Shown here: piece by piece, positions 27,454 to 37,748 of the stretch
How positions within the stretch are numbered: position 1 is the first letter of the stretch
Layout: each line of letters opens with the position of its first letter
Assembly (NCBI RefSeq): GCF_010731535.1
Contig: NZ_AP022581.1
Location: 2,427,952-2,491,951 of the forward strand
Source of the DNA: Mycobacterium lacus
Lineage (GTDB): Bacteria; Actinomycetota; Actinomycetes; Mycobacteriales; Mycobacteriaceae
DNA: 64,000 nt
Direction: 5' to 3'
Program-made: the position numbers and the translations under genes
Notes under the pieces: model-generated
The model's database searches: none
Told to the model about the DNA's origin: nothing
The model's input: the letters and a program-made list of their open reading frames with translations, nothing else

Positions 27454-28308
27454 GTGGATGCGCGCTCGCACGTGCTGATCACCGCCGCAGAGCTGGCCGG
27501 GCTCATCCGGGCCGGCGATCCGGTGTCCATACTTGATGTGCGTTGGCGGCTCGACGAGCCCGATGGGCACGCGGCCTACCTGCGGGGCCACCTACCGGGC
27601 GCGGTCTATGTGTCCCTAGAGGAGGAGCTCAGCGACCACACGCTCGCCGGCCGGGGCCGTCACCCGCTGCCGTCCGGGCGCAGCGTCGAAGCCGCCGCGC
27701 GCCGATGGGGCATCCGCCAGGACACGCTGGTCGTGGTTTACGACGACTGGAATCGAGCCGGTTCCGCGCGAGCGTGGTGGGTGCTGACCGCGGCGGGGCT
27801 GCCGAACGTGCGCATTCTGGACGGCGGCCTGTCGGCGTGGCGGTCCGCCGGCGAAGGCCTGCAGACCGGCCCGGTCAGCCCACAGCTCGGCAATGTGACT
27901 GTGCCGCATGGTGATTTGTATGCCGGAGGCCGGCCCACGTTGACGGCACAAGAGTCCGGCGCCGGAAGCGTGACGCTGCTCGACGCGCGCACGCCCGAAC
28001 GCTTCCGCGGTGACGTCGAGCCCGTCGACCCGGTTGCCGGTCACATCCCCGGCGCCAAAAGCCTTCCCAGCACGGCTGTTTTGGCGGGCGACGGAACGTT
28101 TCTCGGCCAAGACGCGCTGTGCGAACTGTTGTCCGATCGCGGCGTCTCTCCCGGCGACCGCGTAGGCGCCTACTGCGGCTCGGGCGTCACCGCGACGGTC
28201 ACAATCGCGGCGCTCGCCGCCGCGGGCCGGGAGGCCGCGTTGTTCCCGGGGTCATGGTCGGAATGGAGCGCGGATCCGAGCCGCCCGGTTGGCCGCGGTT
28301 CCGAATAG
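27454..28308 (+). CDS. sseB: Thiosulfate sulfurtransferase SseB (tandem rhodanese)
   Basis: The 284-residue protein equals Rv2291 in length. It has two rhodanese domains: an inactive N-terminal one (DPVSILDVRWRLDEPDGHAA, VVVYDDWNRAGSARAWWVL) and a C-terminal catalytic one with the cysteine loop AYCGSGVTATVT, Cys241. It would move sulfane sulfur from thiosulfate or 3-mercaptopyruvate to an acceptor. The GTG start at 27454 is supported by an almost perfect ribosome site AAGGAGGTGA seven bases upstream. Confidence 0.92.
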   Translation: MDARSHVLITAAELAGLIRAGDPVSILDVRWRLDEPDGHAAYLRGHLPGAVYVSLEEELSDHTLAGRGRHPLPSGRSVEAAARRWGIRQDTLVVVYDDWNRAGSARAWWVLTAAGLPNVRILDGGLSAWRSAGEGLQTGPVSPQLGNVTVPHGDLYAGGRPTLTAQESGAGSVTLLDARTPERFRGDVEPVDPVAGHIPGAKSLPSTAVLAGDGTFLGQDALCELLSDRGVSPGDRVGAYCGSGVTATVTIAALAAAGREAALFPGSWSEWSADPSRPVGRGSE

Positions 28309-28337
28309 CCCGAGATCCCAAACCTTTCCGCATGCCC

Positions 28338-29351
28338 TCATGGCCCAACCCAGTTCTGCAGGAAGGCCTTGGTGACCCGGGCGGCGTTGTCCGCCGCGAG
28401 TTGCTTGTAGAAGAAGAACGAGATCGGGAAGCCCGGCAGGTGCAGCGGCTCGCCGGGCCCGTCCGACATTCCGCGGATGCCGAGGAACGGGATGCCGTGC
28501 GCGTCCGCGACCGCCTGCGCCGCCGCCGTCTCCTCGTCCACCGCGTCGAAGGCCGGGTTCTGTGCGGTATTGATATTCAGGTTGCTGAGCAGCCCACGGG
28601 TAATGAACGGCCCGAGTGCCTGGAAGAAGTTGCCGGTGTAGAGAATTGAGCGATCGGGTGCGCTGCAGGGCTGGCAGCCGAAAACGTCGCCGCCGTTGGG
28701 GATGCATGGCAATGCCTGGCCGTTGTTGTTGTCACTGCTGGAACCATCGCCGCCGACGAACAGCTGGGGCTGGCGCCCCAGATCGCTCAGTCTGATGGCG
28801 GGGACACGGCGGCACAGACAAATGGGATTGCCAAGGTTGTTGACGCCGCTCAAGCTGACGGAGAGGGTCTGCGCGGCGGCCAGCATACCGGGATCGACAG
28901 GACGAAATGTCACACCGTCGTCGAGGGTCCACCGGGCTGGTACCGCGACATCTCCAATGCGGGTGCGCCCGGCACCACCAGCGACTCCCGAAAACACCAC
29001 TGCCCCAACCGCGACGCTGGACCCACAGGTGAAGCGCTTCAACGCGACACGGGTGGTCTTGGTCGCGTTCACCAGGCCGATGCCGGTCATCGCAACGACC
29101 ACCTTCTTGCCCGCGATCGAGCCGAGGTAGAAGTGCCGATAGCCGAGAACCACGACCGGATGCGGGTCGAGGGTGGTGCGGGCCAGCACGGCGTCCGCTT
29201 CGGCCGGGAAGGCCGACAGCACCAGCGTGCGCTTCTCGCAGGGAACCGCGCCGGCCATCTTCACGATATCCCCCGGGTCGGCGACGGCCACGCCACCACC
29301 CACGCACAAGGCAACCAGCACGACCAGGGCGGCCCGGAACCGATTGAGCAC
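28338..29351 (-). CDS. Secreted nucleoside phosphorylase-like protein
   Basis: The 337-residue protein has a signal peptide ([20 protein letters not shown]) and then a fold like the PNP/MTA-SAH nucleosidase superfamily: [60 protein letters not shown] and the late [19 protein letters not shown], where an acidic residue would contact ribose. Several cysteines in the insertion ICLCRRVP ... CIPNGG ... CQPC suggest disulfides outside the membrane. In M. tuberculosis I recall two short genes here (Rv2292c/Rv2293c), so this may be the unbroken form. Confidence 0.72.
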   Translation of the reverse strand: MLNRFRAALVVLVALCVGGGVAVADPGDIVKMAGAVPCEKRTLVLSAFPAEADAVLARTTLDPHPVVVLGYRHFYLGSIAGKKVVVAMTGIGLVNATKTTRVALKRFTCGSSVAVGAVVFSGVAGGAGRTRIGDVAVPARWTLDDGVTFRPVDPGMLAAAQTLSVSLSGVNNLGNPICLCRRVPAIRLSDLGRQPQLFVGGDGSSSDNNNGQALPCIPNGGDVFGCQPCSAPDRSILYTGNFFQALGPFITRGLLSNLNINTAQNPAFDAVDEETAAAQAVADAHGIPFLGIRGMSDGPGEPLHLPGFPISFFFYKQLAADNAARVTKAFLQNWVGP

Positions 29352-29563
29352 GATCCTCCCGTCTCTGGCCTCGTCTCGTCGGTCATGGCTGCCAGAATTC
29401 GCTCTCGGATGGGCGTGGCTGATAGTGCTTGGCTGATATTGTTTGGCGTTGATTTTCGCGCGACACGACGAGCAGGTGGAGAGTCGTTATCGATCTTTTT
29501 GGTTAGCGATTTCTTCGCGTTATCCGATTGCAATCCGGCGCCACGACCTCCGAAAGGACCCCC

Positions 29564-30562
29564 TTGGACATCTTCGCGGAATGGCAAAGCGGCGGAACGG
29601 AATTGCACTGGCGGTCGACCACCACCGGCAACGACGGGAAGGAAGTCACGGTCTTCAGCCGACGCTGCGGCACGGCGGGCAAACCCGCGCTGGTGTGCGT
29701 ACACGGCTTCCCGACGTCGAGCATCGACTTCTTCGCGTTGGCGTGCGAACTGAACTCCGAATTCGACATCTTTGTGTTGGACTTCCCGGGCTACGGATTG
29801 TCCGACAAGCCAGCGGCGCCTCACGTGTATTCGTTGTACGACGACGCGCGTCTGCTCGTCCACGCGATCACGCAGGTATGGAAGCTGACCGAATACCGGA
29901 TGCTCACCCATGACCGCGGCAGCAGCGTCGGCATGATCGCGCTGGGCATGCTGGCCGCCGGAGACCCACCGGCACTGCCTGTCGACGTCATCGTGACCAA
30001 TGCCAACATCTACCTTCCGCTGGCCAACCTCACGGTGTTCCAAACCGCGCTGCTCGACCCCGCGACGGGCCGGGCGACCGCGGCGGTGACCACACCGGAA
30101 CTGCTGGCGGCCGGTCTGGGAGCGAGCACCTTCATGCCGCGGCGCACATTAGAAGACCCGGAAATCGCCGCGTTGGCCAAATGCTTCGCCCACAACGACG
30201 GCACCCGCGTGTTGCCGGACACCATTCAGTACCTCAATGAACGCGCCGCGGGTGAAACCAGTTGGCTCGAGGCGCTTTCCAAGCTCCCCGTCAACGCCAC
30301 GCTGGTGTGGGGCCTGCACGACAACGTCGCGCCCTTGCGCGTCGCCAACCATGTCTGGCAGGCGTATCTGAGGGACATGCCCGGCCGGAGCCGCTACTGG
30401 GTGGTGCCCGGCGCGGATCACTACGTGCAATGTGACGCGCCCGGCCAGTTGGCCCAGATCGTTCGCCTCACCGCCGAAGGTGGGGACATTTCGCTGCAGA
30501 CGCTTGCCGACCAGCCCGAGGGCGCGGTCCTCGTGGATCAAAGCGCAACCTCTCGACCATGA
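29564..30562 (+). CDS. Alpha/beta hydrolase, haloalkane dehalogenase/epoxide hydrolase type
   Basis: The product of about 332 residues has an oxyanion motif [13 protein letters not shown], the nucleophile elbow [15 protein letters not shown] with Asp117 as probable nucleophile (HDxG), and a late histidine in GADHYVQ, His286. A cap domain lies between. The family hydrolyses haloalkanes, epoxides or esters; the substrate is unknown. TTG 29564 is chosen because AAAGGA precedes it; TTG 29528 would add 12 residues. The stop overlaps the MalY gene (ATGA), so they form one operon. Confidence 0.78.
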   Translation: MDIFAEWQSGGTELHWRSTTTGNDGKEVTVFSRRCGTAGKPALVCVHGFPTSSIDFFALACELNSEFDIFVLDFPGYGLSDKPAAPHVYSLYDDARLLVHAITQVWKLTEYRMLTHDRGSSVGMIALGMLAAGDPPALPVDVIVTNANIYLPLANLTVFQTALLDPATGRATAAVTTPELLAAGLGASTFMPRRTLEDPEIAALAKCFAHNDGTRVLPDTIQYLNERAAGETSWLEALSKLPVNATLVWGLHDNVAPLRVANHVWQAYLRDMPGRSRYWVVPGADHYVQCDAPGQLAQIVRLTAEGGDISLQTLADQPEGAVLVDQSATSRP

Positions 30563-31761
30563 TGCCGAACCCGCTCGAGGAACTCACGCTGGAGCGGCTG
30601 CGTCGCCGCACGAGCATGAAGTGGCGTGCGCACCCCGCCGATGTCTTGCCGTTGTGGGTCGCGGAGATGGATGTGCCGCTTGCGCCGACGGTAGCCGACG
30701 CCGTCCACCGGGCGGTCGACGACGGCGACACCGGCTATCCCTACGGAACCGCGTACGCCGAGGCGGTCAGTGAATTCGCCTCGCGGCGCTGGGAATGGCA
30801 CGACCTGGAGGTTGGCCGCACGGCGATCGTTCCCGACGTGATGCTCGGCGTCGTTGAGATGCTGCGTCTGGTCACCGATCGCGGTGACGCCGTCATCGTC
30901 AACTCGCCGGTGTACGCCCCGTTCTACGCTTTCGTGTCCCATGACGGCCGCCGAGTGATCGAAGCCCCGCTGGGCCCCGACGGCCGAATCGATTTCGACG
31001 CGTTGGAGCACGCGTTCGCCCGTGCCCGCAACTCCGGCGGGAACGTTGCGTACCTGTTATGCAATCCGCACAACCCGACGGGAGCGGTGCACACCGCCGA
31101 AGAACTGAGCGAGGTCGCCGAGCGTGCCCGCCGGTTCGGGGTCCGGGTGGTGTCGGACGAGATTCACGCCCCGCTGGTCCTGTCCGGGGCGCGTTTCACC
31201 CCGTACCTGAGCGTGCCCGGCGCGGAGAACGCGTTGGCCGTGATGTCGGCCTCGAAGGCGTGGAACCTTTGCGGACTGAAAGCAGCGCTGGCCATTGCCG
31301 GTCCGGAGGCGGCCGCCGACCTTCGCCGGATGCCCGAGGAGGTCGGTCACGGCCCCAGTCACGTTGGTGTCATTTCGCACACCGAAGCGTTCCGGACCGG
31401 CGGCGACTGGCTGGATGCGCTGCTGGGGGGTCTGGACGCGAATCGAACGTTGCTGGGCGACCTGGTCGCCGAACACCTTCCCGGGGTGCGGTTGCTGCGG
31501 CCGCAGGGCACCTATCTTGCGTGGCTGGATTGTCGAGAACTCGGCCTCGACGATCCCGTCACGAATGGCCTTGCGGTGGTGTCCGATCTGTCCGGGCCCG
31601 CCCGCTGGTTTCTCGATCACGCCCGGGTCGCGCTCAGCTCGGGCCATGTGTTCGGAACCGGCGGATCCGGGCACGTCCGCATGAACTTCGCGACCTCCCA
31701 AGCCATCCTGGCTGCGGCCGTGTCACGGATGGGTCGGGCACTGCGCGCGCACCCGCCGTAG
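30559..31761 (+). CDS. PLP-dependent cystathionine beta-lyase, MalY/PatB type
   Basis: The 400-residue fold-type I PLP enzyme is the likely orthologue of Rv2294 (407 residues). It has the MalY/PatB start ([20 protein letters not shown]), the [20 protein letters not shown] and [12 protein letters not shown] motifs that contact the cofactor, and the Schiff-base lysine in [11 protein letters not shown], Lys233. It should cleave C-S bonds of cystathionine or related thioethers in sulfur metabolism. It is translationally coupled to the preceding hydrolase, which hints at a joint pathway. Confidence 0.87.
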   Translation: MMPNPLEELTLERLRRRTSMKWRAHPADVLPLWVAEMDVPLAPTVADAVHRAVDDGDTGYPYGTAYAEAVSEFASRRWEWHDLEVGRTAIVPDVMLGVVEMLRLVTDRGDAVIVNSPVYAPFYAFVSHDGRRVIEAPLGPDGRIDFDALEHAFARARNSGGNVAYLLCNPHNPTGAVHTAEELSEVAERARRFGVRVVSDEIHAPLVLSGARFTPYLSVPGAENALAVMSASKAWNLCGLKAALAIAGPEAAADLRRMPEEVGHGPSHVGVISHTEAFRTGGDWLDALLGGLDANRTLLGDLVAEHLPGVRLLRPQGTYLAWLDCRELGLDDPVTNGLAVVSDLSGPARWFLDHARVALSSGHVFGTGGSGHVRMNFATSQAILAAAVSRMGRALRAHPP

Positions 31762-31767
31762 CGCGAC

Positions 31768-32934
31768 TCAGAGCCCGACCTGGTCCTCGATGATGCCGAG
31801 CCAGACCTGCGCCACGTCGATGGCAACCTTCTCGCTGATGAATGCGTGCTGGGTTCCGGTGTACATGTCGCGAAACGCGCGTTCCAGGCGGCTGCCCTCC
31901 CGGATCGAGCTGGTCCCAGCGACGAGGTGAGCCCATTCCGCGCAACCTCTGGCGGTATCGGTGGCGAAGACGGCGGCCGCGCGCATGTCCGCGCGCAGGG
32001 TTGGCGTCAGGTCTGCACCTGAGGCGACGGCGGACTCGGCTGTGGTGAAGGCGTCGAGGACCAACAGGCGCGCGGCCCGCCAGGCCGCGACGTGGTGGGC
32101 GAGTCCCTTCTGGAAGGTCGGGCGACTGGCCAACGCCGCCATGTCACTCATCCGATACTTGGTTGCGGCCAGCTCCGCGACGTCGTCGAGCATGCTCTTG
32201 GCGACCCCAAGTGCCCATGACGCGTGACCGGCGGCGGTGACGGGCATCAGCCCCATGCGGGTGGCCGGCGAGCTACCCCGGTACGGCTCGCGGGTAAATA
32301 GTGGAAACGTCCGGCGCAGCGGCACGAACACATCCCGGGCGCTGTAGTCGTAGGATCCAGTTCCCTTGAGCCCCTGCACATACCAGCCGTCGTTGAACGA
32401 GATGTCCGCTCGCGGAACCACGGCCACCTGCATGTCGGGGATGCCTTCGCCGATCCAGCGCATCTCGCCATGGTCCATCGGGAAAAACCCGGCGGCGATG
32501 TATTGCGAGTGACCGACGCCCGAGCCGAAACTCCACGATCCGCTCAACCGGTAGCCGCCTTCGACAGCGTTCCCTTGTCCGTTGGGGAAAAACTGGCCGC
32601 CCATGGTGACCCGGTTGTCGTGGGCGGTGAATACCTCGGCAAAGCCTTCGTCGGGGAGATATGTCGCCGCCGCGAACCTCGACGGCAGGTTCGCGATCCC
32701 GATCCACCCGAAAGACCCGTCCTGCCAAGCCATTTCGATCCATGTCTCGATCATCGCGGCAAGCGACGGTTCCACACCCCCGGCTTCGACGGGACTCAAC
32801 GCCGACATCAGCCCGGTGGCCCACATTTCGTCGACAATCGTGCCGGTAAGCGTGCGTATCCGCTCGGATTCGGCCGCCTCGGCGGCCACCAGCTCCCGCA
32901 TCCCGCGGGCCAACTCAACGACCAAGCCGCTCAT
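31768..32934 (-). CDS. Acyl-CoA dehydrogenase-like flavoprotein (HsaA-type monooxygenase group)
   Basis: The 388-residue protein has the acyl-CoA dehydrogenase fold: helical N-domain ([20 protein letters not shown]), middle beta domain ([20 protein letters not shown]) and helical C-domain ([20 protein letters not shown]). The SGSWSF pattern and the C-terminus resemble flavin-dependent hydroxylases such as HsaA rather than classic dehydrogenases; the catalytic glutamate of the latter is not obvious. It overlaps the SDR gene by four bases and is the last gene of a leftward operon. Confidence 0.78.
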   Translation of the reverse strand: MSGLVVELARGMRELVAAEAAESERIRTLTGTIVDEMWATGLMSALSPVEAGGVEPSLAAMIETWIEMAWQDGSFGWIGIANLPSRFAAATYLPDEGFAEVFTAHDNRVTMGGQFFPNGQGNAVEGGYRLSGSWSFGSGVGHSQYIAAGFFPMDHGEMRWIGEGIPDMQVAVVPRADISFNDGWYVQGLKGTGSYDYSARDVFVPLRRTFPLFTREPYRGSSPATRMGLMPVTAAGHASWALGVAKSMLDDVAELAATKYRMSDMAALASRPTFQKGLAHHVAAWRAARLLVLDAFTTAESAVASGADLTPTLRADMRAAAVFATDTARGCAEWAHLVAGTSSIREGSRLERAFRDMYTGTQHAFISEKVAIDVAQVWLGIIEDQVGL

Positions 32935-33719
32935 TTCGGGAATCCGAAGAGCGCAACCACCCCGTGATCCCGACCGGCCGTATAGCCGCCGTCGACGGAG
33001 ATGGCCTGACCGGTGACGAAGGAGGCGTCGGGAGAGACCAGGAAGGCCGCCATGGCCGCGACCTCCTCGGGCTTGCCCAGCCGTTGCAGGGCATGCTCCT
33101 TGGTGATCGAGGCCCGCGGAGCCTCCATGCTTGGCATGCGAAAGACGCTGTCGCTCATCGGCGTTTCGATGAAGCCCGGACAGATCGCGTTAGCGCGGAT
33201 GCCGCTCGGCCCGTAGTCCAGCGCAATGTTCTTGGTCAACAGCACAACACCACCCTTGGCGGCGTTGTAGGAGCTGCCACCCGCCGTGCCTTCGAGGCCC
33301 TCGATGCTGGCAAGGGTCACGATCGAACCACGCTCGCCGTCGACCCGGGGTTGCTCGATCATCCTGGCCAGCGCGGCCTTGGCCACCAGGAAGGTGCCGG
33401 TGAGGTTGATCCCGATCACCCGCTCCCATTCGGTCCGCGGGAGCAGATGGACCGGGCCGCCGCCGGCAACACCGGCGGAATGGACGACCCCGTCGAGGCG
33501 GTCGGGCACGGCATCGAACACCGCGGCGACCGCGGCTTCGTCGGTCACGTCGGCCGTCACGAAACCGAATCGCGGACCAAGCTCCGGCGGGCTCGCCAGG
33601 TCGGCGCCGACGACGGTGCCGCCCTCGTCGAGCAGGCGCCGGGCGGTGGCCAGGCCGATGCCCGACGCCGCTCCGGTCACGACGAAGGTGCGCGAGCGGG
33701 CCCGATCAGGGGTGACCAT
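32931..33719 (-). CDS. Short-chain dehydrogenase/reductase
   Basis: The 262-residue classical SDR has the NAD(P)-binding motif [16 protein letters not shown], the NSAG-type segment [12 protein letters not shown], the catalytic YNAAKGG with a serine before it, and the end [23 protein letters not shown] after the second strand suggests NAD(H) preference. It lies between the SRPBCC and acyl-CoA-dehydrogenase-like genes, with a 4-nt overlap to the latter, suggesting a small lipid or steroid catabolic operon. Substrate unknown. Confidence 0.87.
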   Translation of the reverse strand: MVTPDRARSRTFVVTGAASGIGLATARRLLDEGGTVVGADLASPPELGPRFGFVTADVTDEAAVAAVFDAVPDRLDGVVHSAGVAGGGPVHLLPRTEWERVIGINLTGTFLVAKAALARMIEQPRVDGERGSIVTLASIEGLEGTAGGSSYNAAKGGVVLLTKNIALDYGPSGIRANAICPGFIETPMSDSVFRMPSMEAPRASITKEHALQRLGKPEEVAAMAAFLVSPDASFVTGQAISVDGGYTAGRDHGVVALFGFPK

Positions 33720-33728
33720 GGGCCGCCG

Positions 33729-34163
33729 CTAGCTTTCGACTGCCTTCGCGCAGGCGGCGAGGACGGCACGAAAGCTCGAGCGCAGTAGCGGACGGCTGAC
33801 CGCTGCCATCAGCTTGCCTCCCGCGTGAACCGGATGGGTGTAGCGGGTCAGCCAGTCGACGTGGGTGCCGTCACCGGACTCGGCGAACGTCAGTGTGCCG
33901 CCCTCGTGAGTGAACGCCGGGAACGAGCGGACAATCAGGTACGAGTAGCTGTGCGGCCGGTCGTAGGCGGTGATCTCTTCGCGAAACCAGGTTCCGACCC
34001 CGGTCACCTCCCGCACCGCGCCCACGCCGGTCCCCGGCGAGTCCTTCGTCCAGCCGGCCCTCAGTACCAACGGAGCTGCGGCCAAACTGGCCGGGTCGGC
34101 CAGCCAGTCGAAGACCCGTTCCACAGCCGCGGCGATCGTCTTCTCCACGTGAATCTCGACCAT
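33729..34163 (-). CDS. SRPBCC-family (START-like) protein
   Basis: The 144-residue protein has a typical helix-grip fold: VEIHVEKTIAAAVERVFDWL at the start, then REVTGVGTWFREEITAYDRP, FAESGDGTHVDWLTRYTHPV and a long C-terminal helix (RSSFRAVLAACAKAVES). Such proteins bind hydrophobic ligands. The ATG at 34163 has AGGAGAT close upstream and fits family length. It is the first gene of the operon with the SDR and acyl-CoA-dehydrogenase-like genes. The frame upstream of this ATG is open for another 1.2 kb and joins a membrane-protein gene (see the next entry). Confidence 0.78.
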   Translation of the reverse strand: MVEIHVEKTIAAAVERVFDWLADPASLAAAPLVLRAGWTKDSPGTGVGAVREVTGVGTWFREEITAYDRPHSYSYLIVRSFPAFTHEGGTLTFAESGDGTHVDWLTRYTHPVHAGGKLMAAVSRPLLRSSFRAVLAACAKAVES

Positions 34164-35387
34164 GAGATCTCCTGCCTGGCATTGGCCGTGTCCTCCCGCA
34201 CATGCTAGACGCCACCCACTCATCACCGCCGGCGAGCACTGCGGGCCCAAACCCACGCCGCCGCGTGGTCCCGTGGTCGTGGCGATCGTCTGATTGAAAA
34301 GGCTTGGCTGGACCGGTTTCTGGCGCTGCTTCCGGATGATCCCTCCGTATCGTGGCCTGGGACAGCTTCTTTCACCCACCCCACACCGGGGCGAACCCGC
34401 TACCACGCGAGGCGCGACAGCGCCGAATATCGTGCACTGCTGCACGACAACGGATTCGACGTGGCGACGCACGTCGTGGAAGATCCCACGTGCGGTATGC
34501 ACGCCATCTGGCTCGCACGACTCAGGTAACCGCATGGCCATGGAAGCGACCGCGTTTGGGGTCGATCGCATCGACGGTGAAACCCCGGCCGGCGAGCCGT
34601 TGTTGAAAAATGCCGCGCTCACGTCACGCCCCAGCCGGGCACCGCTCTCCCGGGAGAACACCCGGGCCTGGGGAAGCACGATGGCCGGTGTGCCGGCACC
34701 TGCGGGGGTGAACCGGATCGTCGTTCCGTCGGCGGTGACATCCGAATACTCGCATTCGAGCACCTGAAACCACCCGCGCGCGCCCCGGACCGAAATCGAG
34801 CCGTCCGGCTCGGCCCGAAACTCGCGTCCCCGCTTGAGGACCGGAACGAGATTCCACCAGATCACCAGCAAACCGGGCACGACCAGCACGAACAGCCCAT
34901 AGGCGTGGGTTTCTTCCAGGTGCGCGTCGTGAGACCAGCCGGTTACCACTTCGTACGTCCAGCCCACAACGAAGGTCCCCATGTCGCTGAACACGTCGCG
35001 GACGGTCGCGCGACCGGTGCAAAGGTCGTAGGCGATCGCGCCGATGGCGCCGACCCCTCCAACCGTGAGGGCCACGCCGAACAACGCCAGACCCCAGTTC
35101 GTTCTCGACACAAACGAGCCGCGCACGTCGGCGACGTCGTCCAAACTCACCTTCGGCCCACCCAGCGGCCTGGCCAGGCACCAGACGCTGACGCCGATCG
35201 CCGCCGCGAGCGCCAACAGCTCGACCGGACCGAAGGAATCGCGGTCAGAATTGGCGATCGCCAGGCCCACAAGAGTCAGCCACGCCAGCCACCGCAGCGC
35301 CCGTTGCCAGCCCGCGACGCGCCTCGCGCGAGTGGATTCACCATCCTCGGCCTCGATCAGGTCGTCGTCGGGCTCCCGATCAGCCAT
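33729..35387 (-). CDS. Membrane-protein ORF running in frame into the SRPBCC gene
   Basis: From ATG 35387 the frame encodes MADREPDDDLIEAEDGESTR, then about four transmembrane helices (RWLAWLTLVGLAIA, LLALAAAIGVSVWCLA, LALFGVALTVGGVGAIGAIA, AYGLFVLVVPGLLVIWWNLV) and a soluble domain up to about ARVFSRESGARLGRDVSAAF near 34,600. It then continues with low-quality sequence antisense to a methyltransferase relic and stays open through the SRPBCC gene to 33729, 552 codons in all. The natural stop was probably lost by deletion. Whether a fusion protein is made, or the SRPBCC part is only translated from 34163, cannot be told. Confidence 0.5.
   Translation of the reverse strand: MADREPDDDLIEAEDGESTRARRVAGWQRALRWLAWLTLVGLAIANSDRDSFGPVELLALAAAIGVSVWCLARPLGGPKVSLDDVADVRGSFVSRTNWGLALFGVALTVGGVGAIGAIAYDLCTGRATVRDVFSDMGTFVVGWTYEVVTGWSHDAHLEETHAYGLFVLVVPGLLVIWWNLVPVLKRGREFRAEPDGSISVRGARGWFQVLECEYSDVTADGTTIRFTPAGAGTPAIVLPQARVFSRESGARLGRDVSAAFFNNGSPAGVSPSMRSTPNAVASMAMRLPESCEPDGVHTARGIFHDVRRHVESVVVQQCTIFGAVAPRVVAGSPRCGVGERSCPRPRYGGIIRKQRQKPVQPSLFNQTIATTTGPRGGVGLGPQCSPAVMSGWRLACAGGHGQCQAGDLMVEIHVEKTIAAAVERVFDWLADPASLAAAPLVLRAGWTKDSPGTGVGAVREVTGVGTWFREEITAYDRPHSYSYLIVRSFPAFTHEGGTLTFAESGDGTHVDWLTRYTHPVHAGGKLMAAVSRPLLRSSFRAVLAACAKAVES
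34270..34529 (+). pseudogene. Small SAM methyltransferase, scrambled relic
   Basis: The plus strand encodes an N-terminal piece GDRLIEKAWLDRFLALLPDD followed, after loss of the middle, by AWDSFFH in another frame and then a good C-terminus RRDSAEYRALLHDNGFDVAT with HVVEDPTCGMHAIWLARL, ending at TAA 34527-34529. These are the two ends of a small class I methyltransferase; the SAM-binding core is deleted. The relic is antisense to the long membrane/SRPBCC frame. Confidence 0.6.
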
Positions 35388-35426
35388 CCCAGGATTCTGC
35401 CAGGTCCCCCTCCTAGACTGCCGTGA

Positions 35427-37733
35427 ATGACGGAACGCTTGACGTCGGCAACGCACTGGGGCGCGTTCACCGCGCGGGTGCAAGACGGCGACATCGTGGC
35501 GGTGAGTGCGCTGCGCGGTGACACCAACCCGGCTCCGCAGCTACAGAATCTTCCGGGAGCGGTTCGGCATCGCAGCCGCGTGGCCAATCCCGCGGTGCGG
35601 CGCGGATGGTTGCGCAGCGGCCCGGGCCCCAGTTCAATGCGCGGCGCCGACGAGTTCGTGGAGGTCGGCTGGGACGAGTTGATCGAGCGGCTGGCCGCCG
35701 AGCTGCGCCGCGTGGTCGACCGCCATGGCAACGAGGCGATTTACGGCAGCTCCTACGGCTGGGCCAGCGCCGGCCGGTTTCACCACGCGCAAAGCCAGGT
35801 GCATCGTTTCCTCAACATGCTCGGCGGATACACCGCGTCGCGGCACAGCTACAGCGCCGGCGCATCCGAGGTGATCTTCCCCCATATCTTCGGCGCGGGC
35901 CTGTTCGACGCCTGGGCCGACACCACCACCTGGGATGTCATCGTCGACCACACCGACCTGTTGGTGGTGTTCGGGGGATTGCCGTTGAAGAACACCGCGG
36001 TCATGCCCGGTGGGGCCACCTGCCATCCCGACCGCGACTACGTCGGCCAGTACCGGGCGCGCGGCGGGCGGTTGGTGTCGATCAGTCCGCTGCGCGACGA
36101 CATCACCGCGATCGCCGGCCCGCTCGACGATCGGTGCCGCTGGCTCGCGCCGGTGCCCGGCACCGATGTGGCGATCATGCTGGCCCTGGCGTACGTGCTG
36201 GCCACCGAGTCGCTCGCCGATCGGGCGTTCCTCGACACTTATTGCACCGGATACGAACGCTTCGAGCGCTACCTGCTCGGCGACGATGACGGGCTACCCA
36301 AGACGCCCGAGTGGGCCGCGGCGTTGTCCGGACTGGACGTCGACGAGCTGCGGGCTCTGGCCCGCCGGATGGCCGCCGGCCGGACCCTGATTACCACCAG
36401 CCTGTCGCTGCAGCGAATCGAGCATGGCGAGCAGAGCGTGTGGATGGGTGCGACGTTGGCCGCGATGCTGGGCCAGATCGGGCTTCCCGGCGGGGGCTAC
36501 GGTCATGGCTACGGCTCCAACGGTGTCGGCAACCCGCCGCTGGCATGCAAGCTGCCGGGCCTGCCGCAGGGAGCCAACCCGGTGCGGAAGTTCATCCCGG
36601 TGGCGGCGATCAGCGAGCTGCTGCTGCGGCCCGGCGGGCAGCTGGCCTACGACGGCAAGCTGCTCGACCTGCCCGACATCAAGTGCGTCTACTGGGCCGG
36701 TGGAAACCCGTTCCACCACCACCAGAACCTGCCCCGGCTGCGTCGCGCGCTTTCTCGGGTCGACACGGTCGTGGTGCACGAACAGTTCTGGACCGCGATG
36801 GCCAAGCACGCCGACATCGTGGTGCCCACCACCACCAGCTTCGAGCGCGACGATTTCGCGGGCAGCCGGACCGACCCCGTGTTGCTCGCGATGAAGACGC
36901 TGGTGCCCAGGTACGCCAACGCCCGCGACGATTACGACACCTTTTCCGCGCTTGCCCACCGGCTGGGATTCGGCGAGCAATTCACCGAGGGCCGTAGCGC
37001 TCGCGAGTGGCTGCAACACTTGTACGAAAAGTGGTCGGTGGAGCTGGATTTCCCGGTGCCGTCGTTCGACGAGTTCTGGCGCGCCGGCCGGCTGCGGTTG
37101 CCGACGAGAACGGGCCTGACGATGTTCGCCGACTTCCGGTCCGATCCGGTCGCCTATCCGTTGGGCACGCCCAGCGGGCGTATCGAGATTTTCTCCGAGA
37201 CGATCGACGGCTTCGGGTTGCCCGATTGCGCCGGGCATGCCACCTGGTACGAACCCAACGAGTGGCTCGGCGGTCCCCGAGCGCGGCGGTTCCCGTTGCA
37301 TCTGATCGCCAACCAGCCGCGGACGCGCCTGCACAGTCAGCTCGATCACGGCGGCGCCAGCATGGCCTCGAAAATCCTTGGGCGAGAGCCGATCCGGATG
37401 CATCCGGACGACGCCGGGGCGCGCGGGCTTGGTGACGGCGACATCGTGCGGGTGTTCAACGACCGCGGCGCCTGCCTGGCCGGTGTGGTGATCGACGACA
37501 ATCTGCGGCCGCGCGTGGTGCAGCTGTCGACCGGAGCGTGGTTCGACCCCGCCGATCCGACCGACCCGGATTCGATGTGTGTGCACGGCAATCCCAACGC
37601 GCTGACCAACGACGCCGGAACGTCGTCGTTGGCGCACGGCAGCACCGGCCAGCACGTCTTGGTCCAGATCGAGAAGTTCACCGGCGAACTGCCACCGCTA
37701 CGCGCGCACGAACGGCCGCCGCTTTCGGGCTAG
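35427..37733 (+). CDS. bisC: Molybdopterin oxidoreductase, biotin sulfoxide reductase BisC-like
   Basis: The 768-residue enzyme is close to Rv1442 (BisC) in length and sequence. It belongs to the DMSO-reductase family without an N-terminal iron-sulfur cluster: YGSSYGWASAGRFHHAQSQV and a serine-rich loop (HSYSAGASEVIF) that would give the Mo ligand, then GGLPLKNTAVMPGG, YWAGGNPFHHHQNLPRLRRA, and the C-terminal beta-barrel that holds the second pterin (LIANQPRTRLHSQLDHGGAS). It would reduce S- or N-oxides such as biotin or methionine sulfoxide. No signal peptide is seen, so it is cytosolic. Confidence 0.87.
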   Translation: MTERLTSATHWGAFTARVQDGDIVAVSALRGDTNPAPQLQNLPGAVRHRSRVANPAVRRGWLRSGPGPSSMRGADEFVEVGWDELIERLAAELRRVVDRHGNEAIYGSSYGWASAGRFHHAQSQVHRFLNMLGGYTASRHSYSAGASEVIFPHIFGAGLFDAWADTTTWDVIVDHTDLLVVFGGLPLKNTAVMPGGATCHPDRDYVGQYRARGGRLVSISPLRDDITAIAGPLDDRCRWLAPVPGTDVAIMLALAYVLATESLADRAFLDTYCTGYERFERYLLGDDDGLPKTPEWAAALSGLDVDELRALARRMAAGRTLITTSLSLQRIEHGEQSVWMGATLAAMLGQIGLPGGGYGHGYGSNGVGNPPLACKLPGLPQGANPVRKFIPVAAISELLLRPGGQLAYDGKLLDLPDIKCVYWAGGNPFHHHQNLPRLRRALSRVDTVVVHEQFWTAMAKHADIVVPTTTSFERDDFAGSRTDPVLLAMKTLVPRYANARDDYDTFSALAHRLGFGEQFTEGRSAREWLQHLYEKWSVELDFPVPSFDEFWRAGRLRLPTRTGLTMFADFRSDPVAYPLGTPSGRIEIFSETIDGFGLPDCAGHATWYEPNEWLGGPRARRFPLHLIANQPRTRLHSQLDHGGASMASKILGREPIRMHPDDAGARGLGDGDIVRVFNDRGACLAGVVIDDNLRPRVVQLSTGAWFDPADPTDPDSMCVHGNPNALTNDAGTSSLAHGSTGQHVLVQIEKFTGELPPLRAHERPPLSG

Positions 37734-37748
37734 AACCGACCTCGGCGC

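Noticed and set aside
36294..37655. Minus-strand frame of 453 codons opposite bisC
   Set aside because: The plus-strand frame encodes a complete molybdoenzyme; the opposite frame has no domain features.
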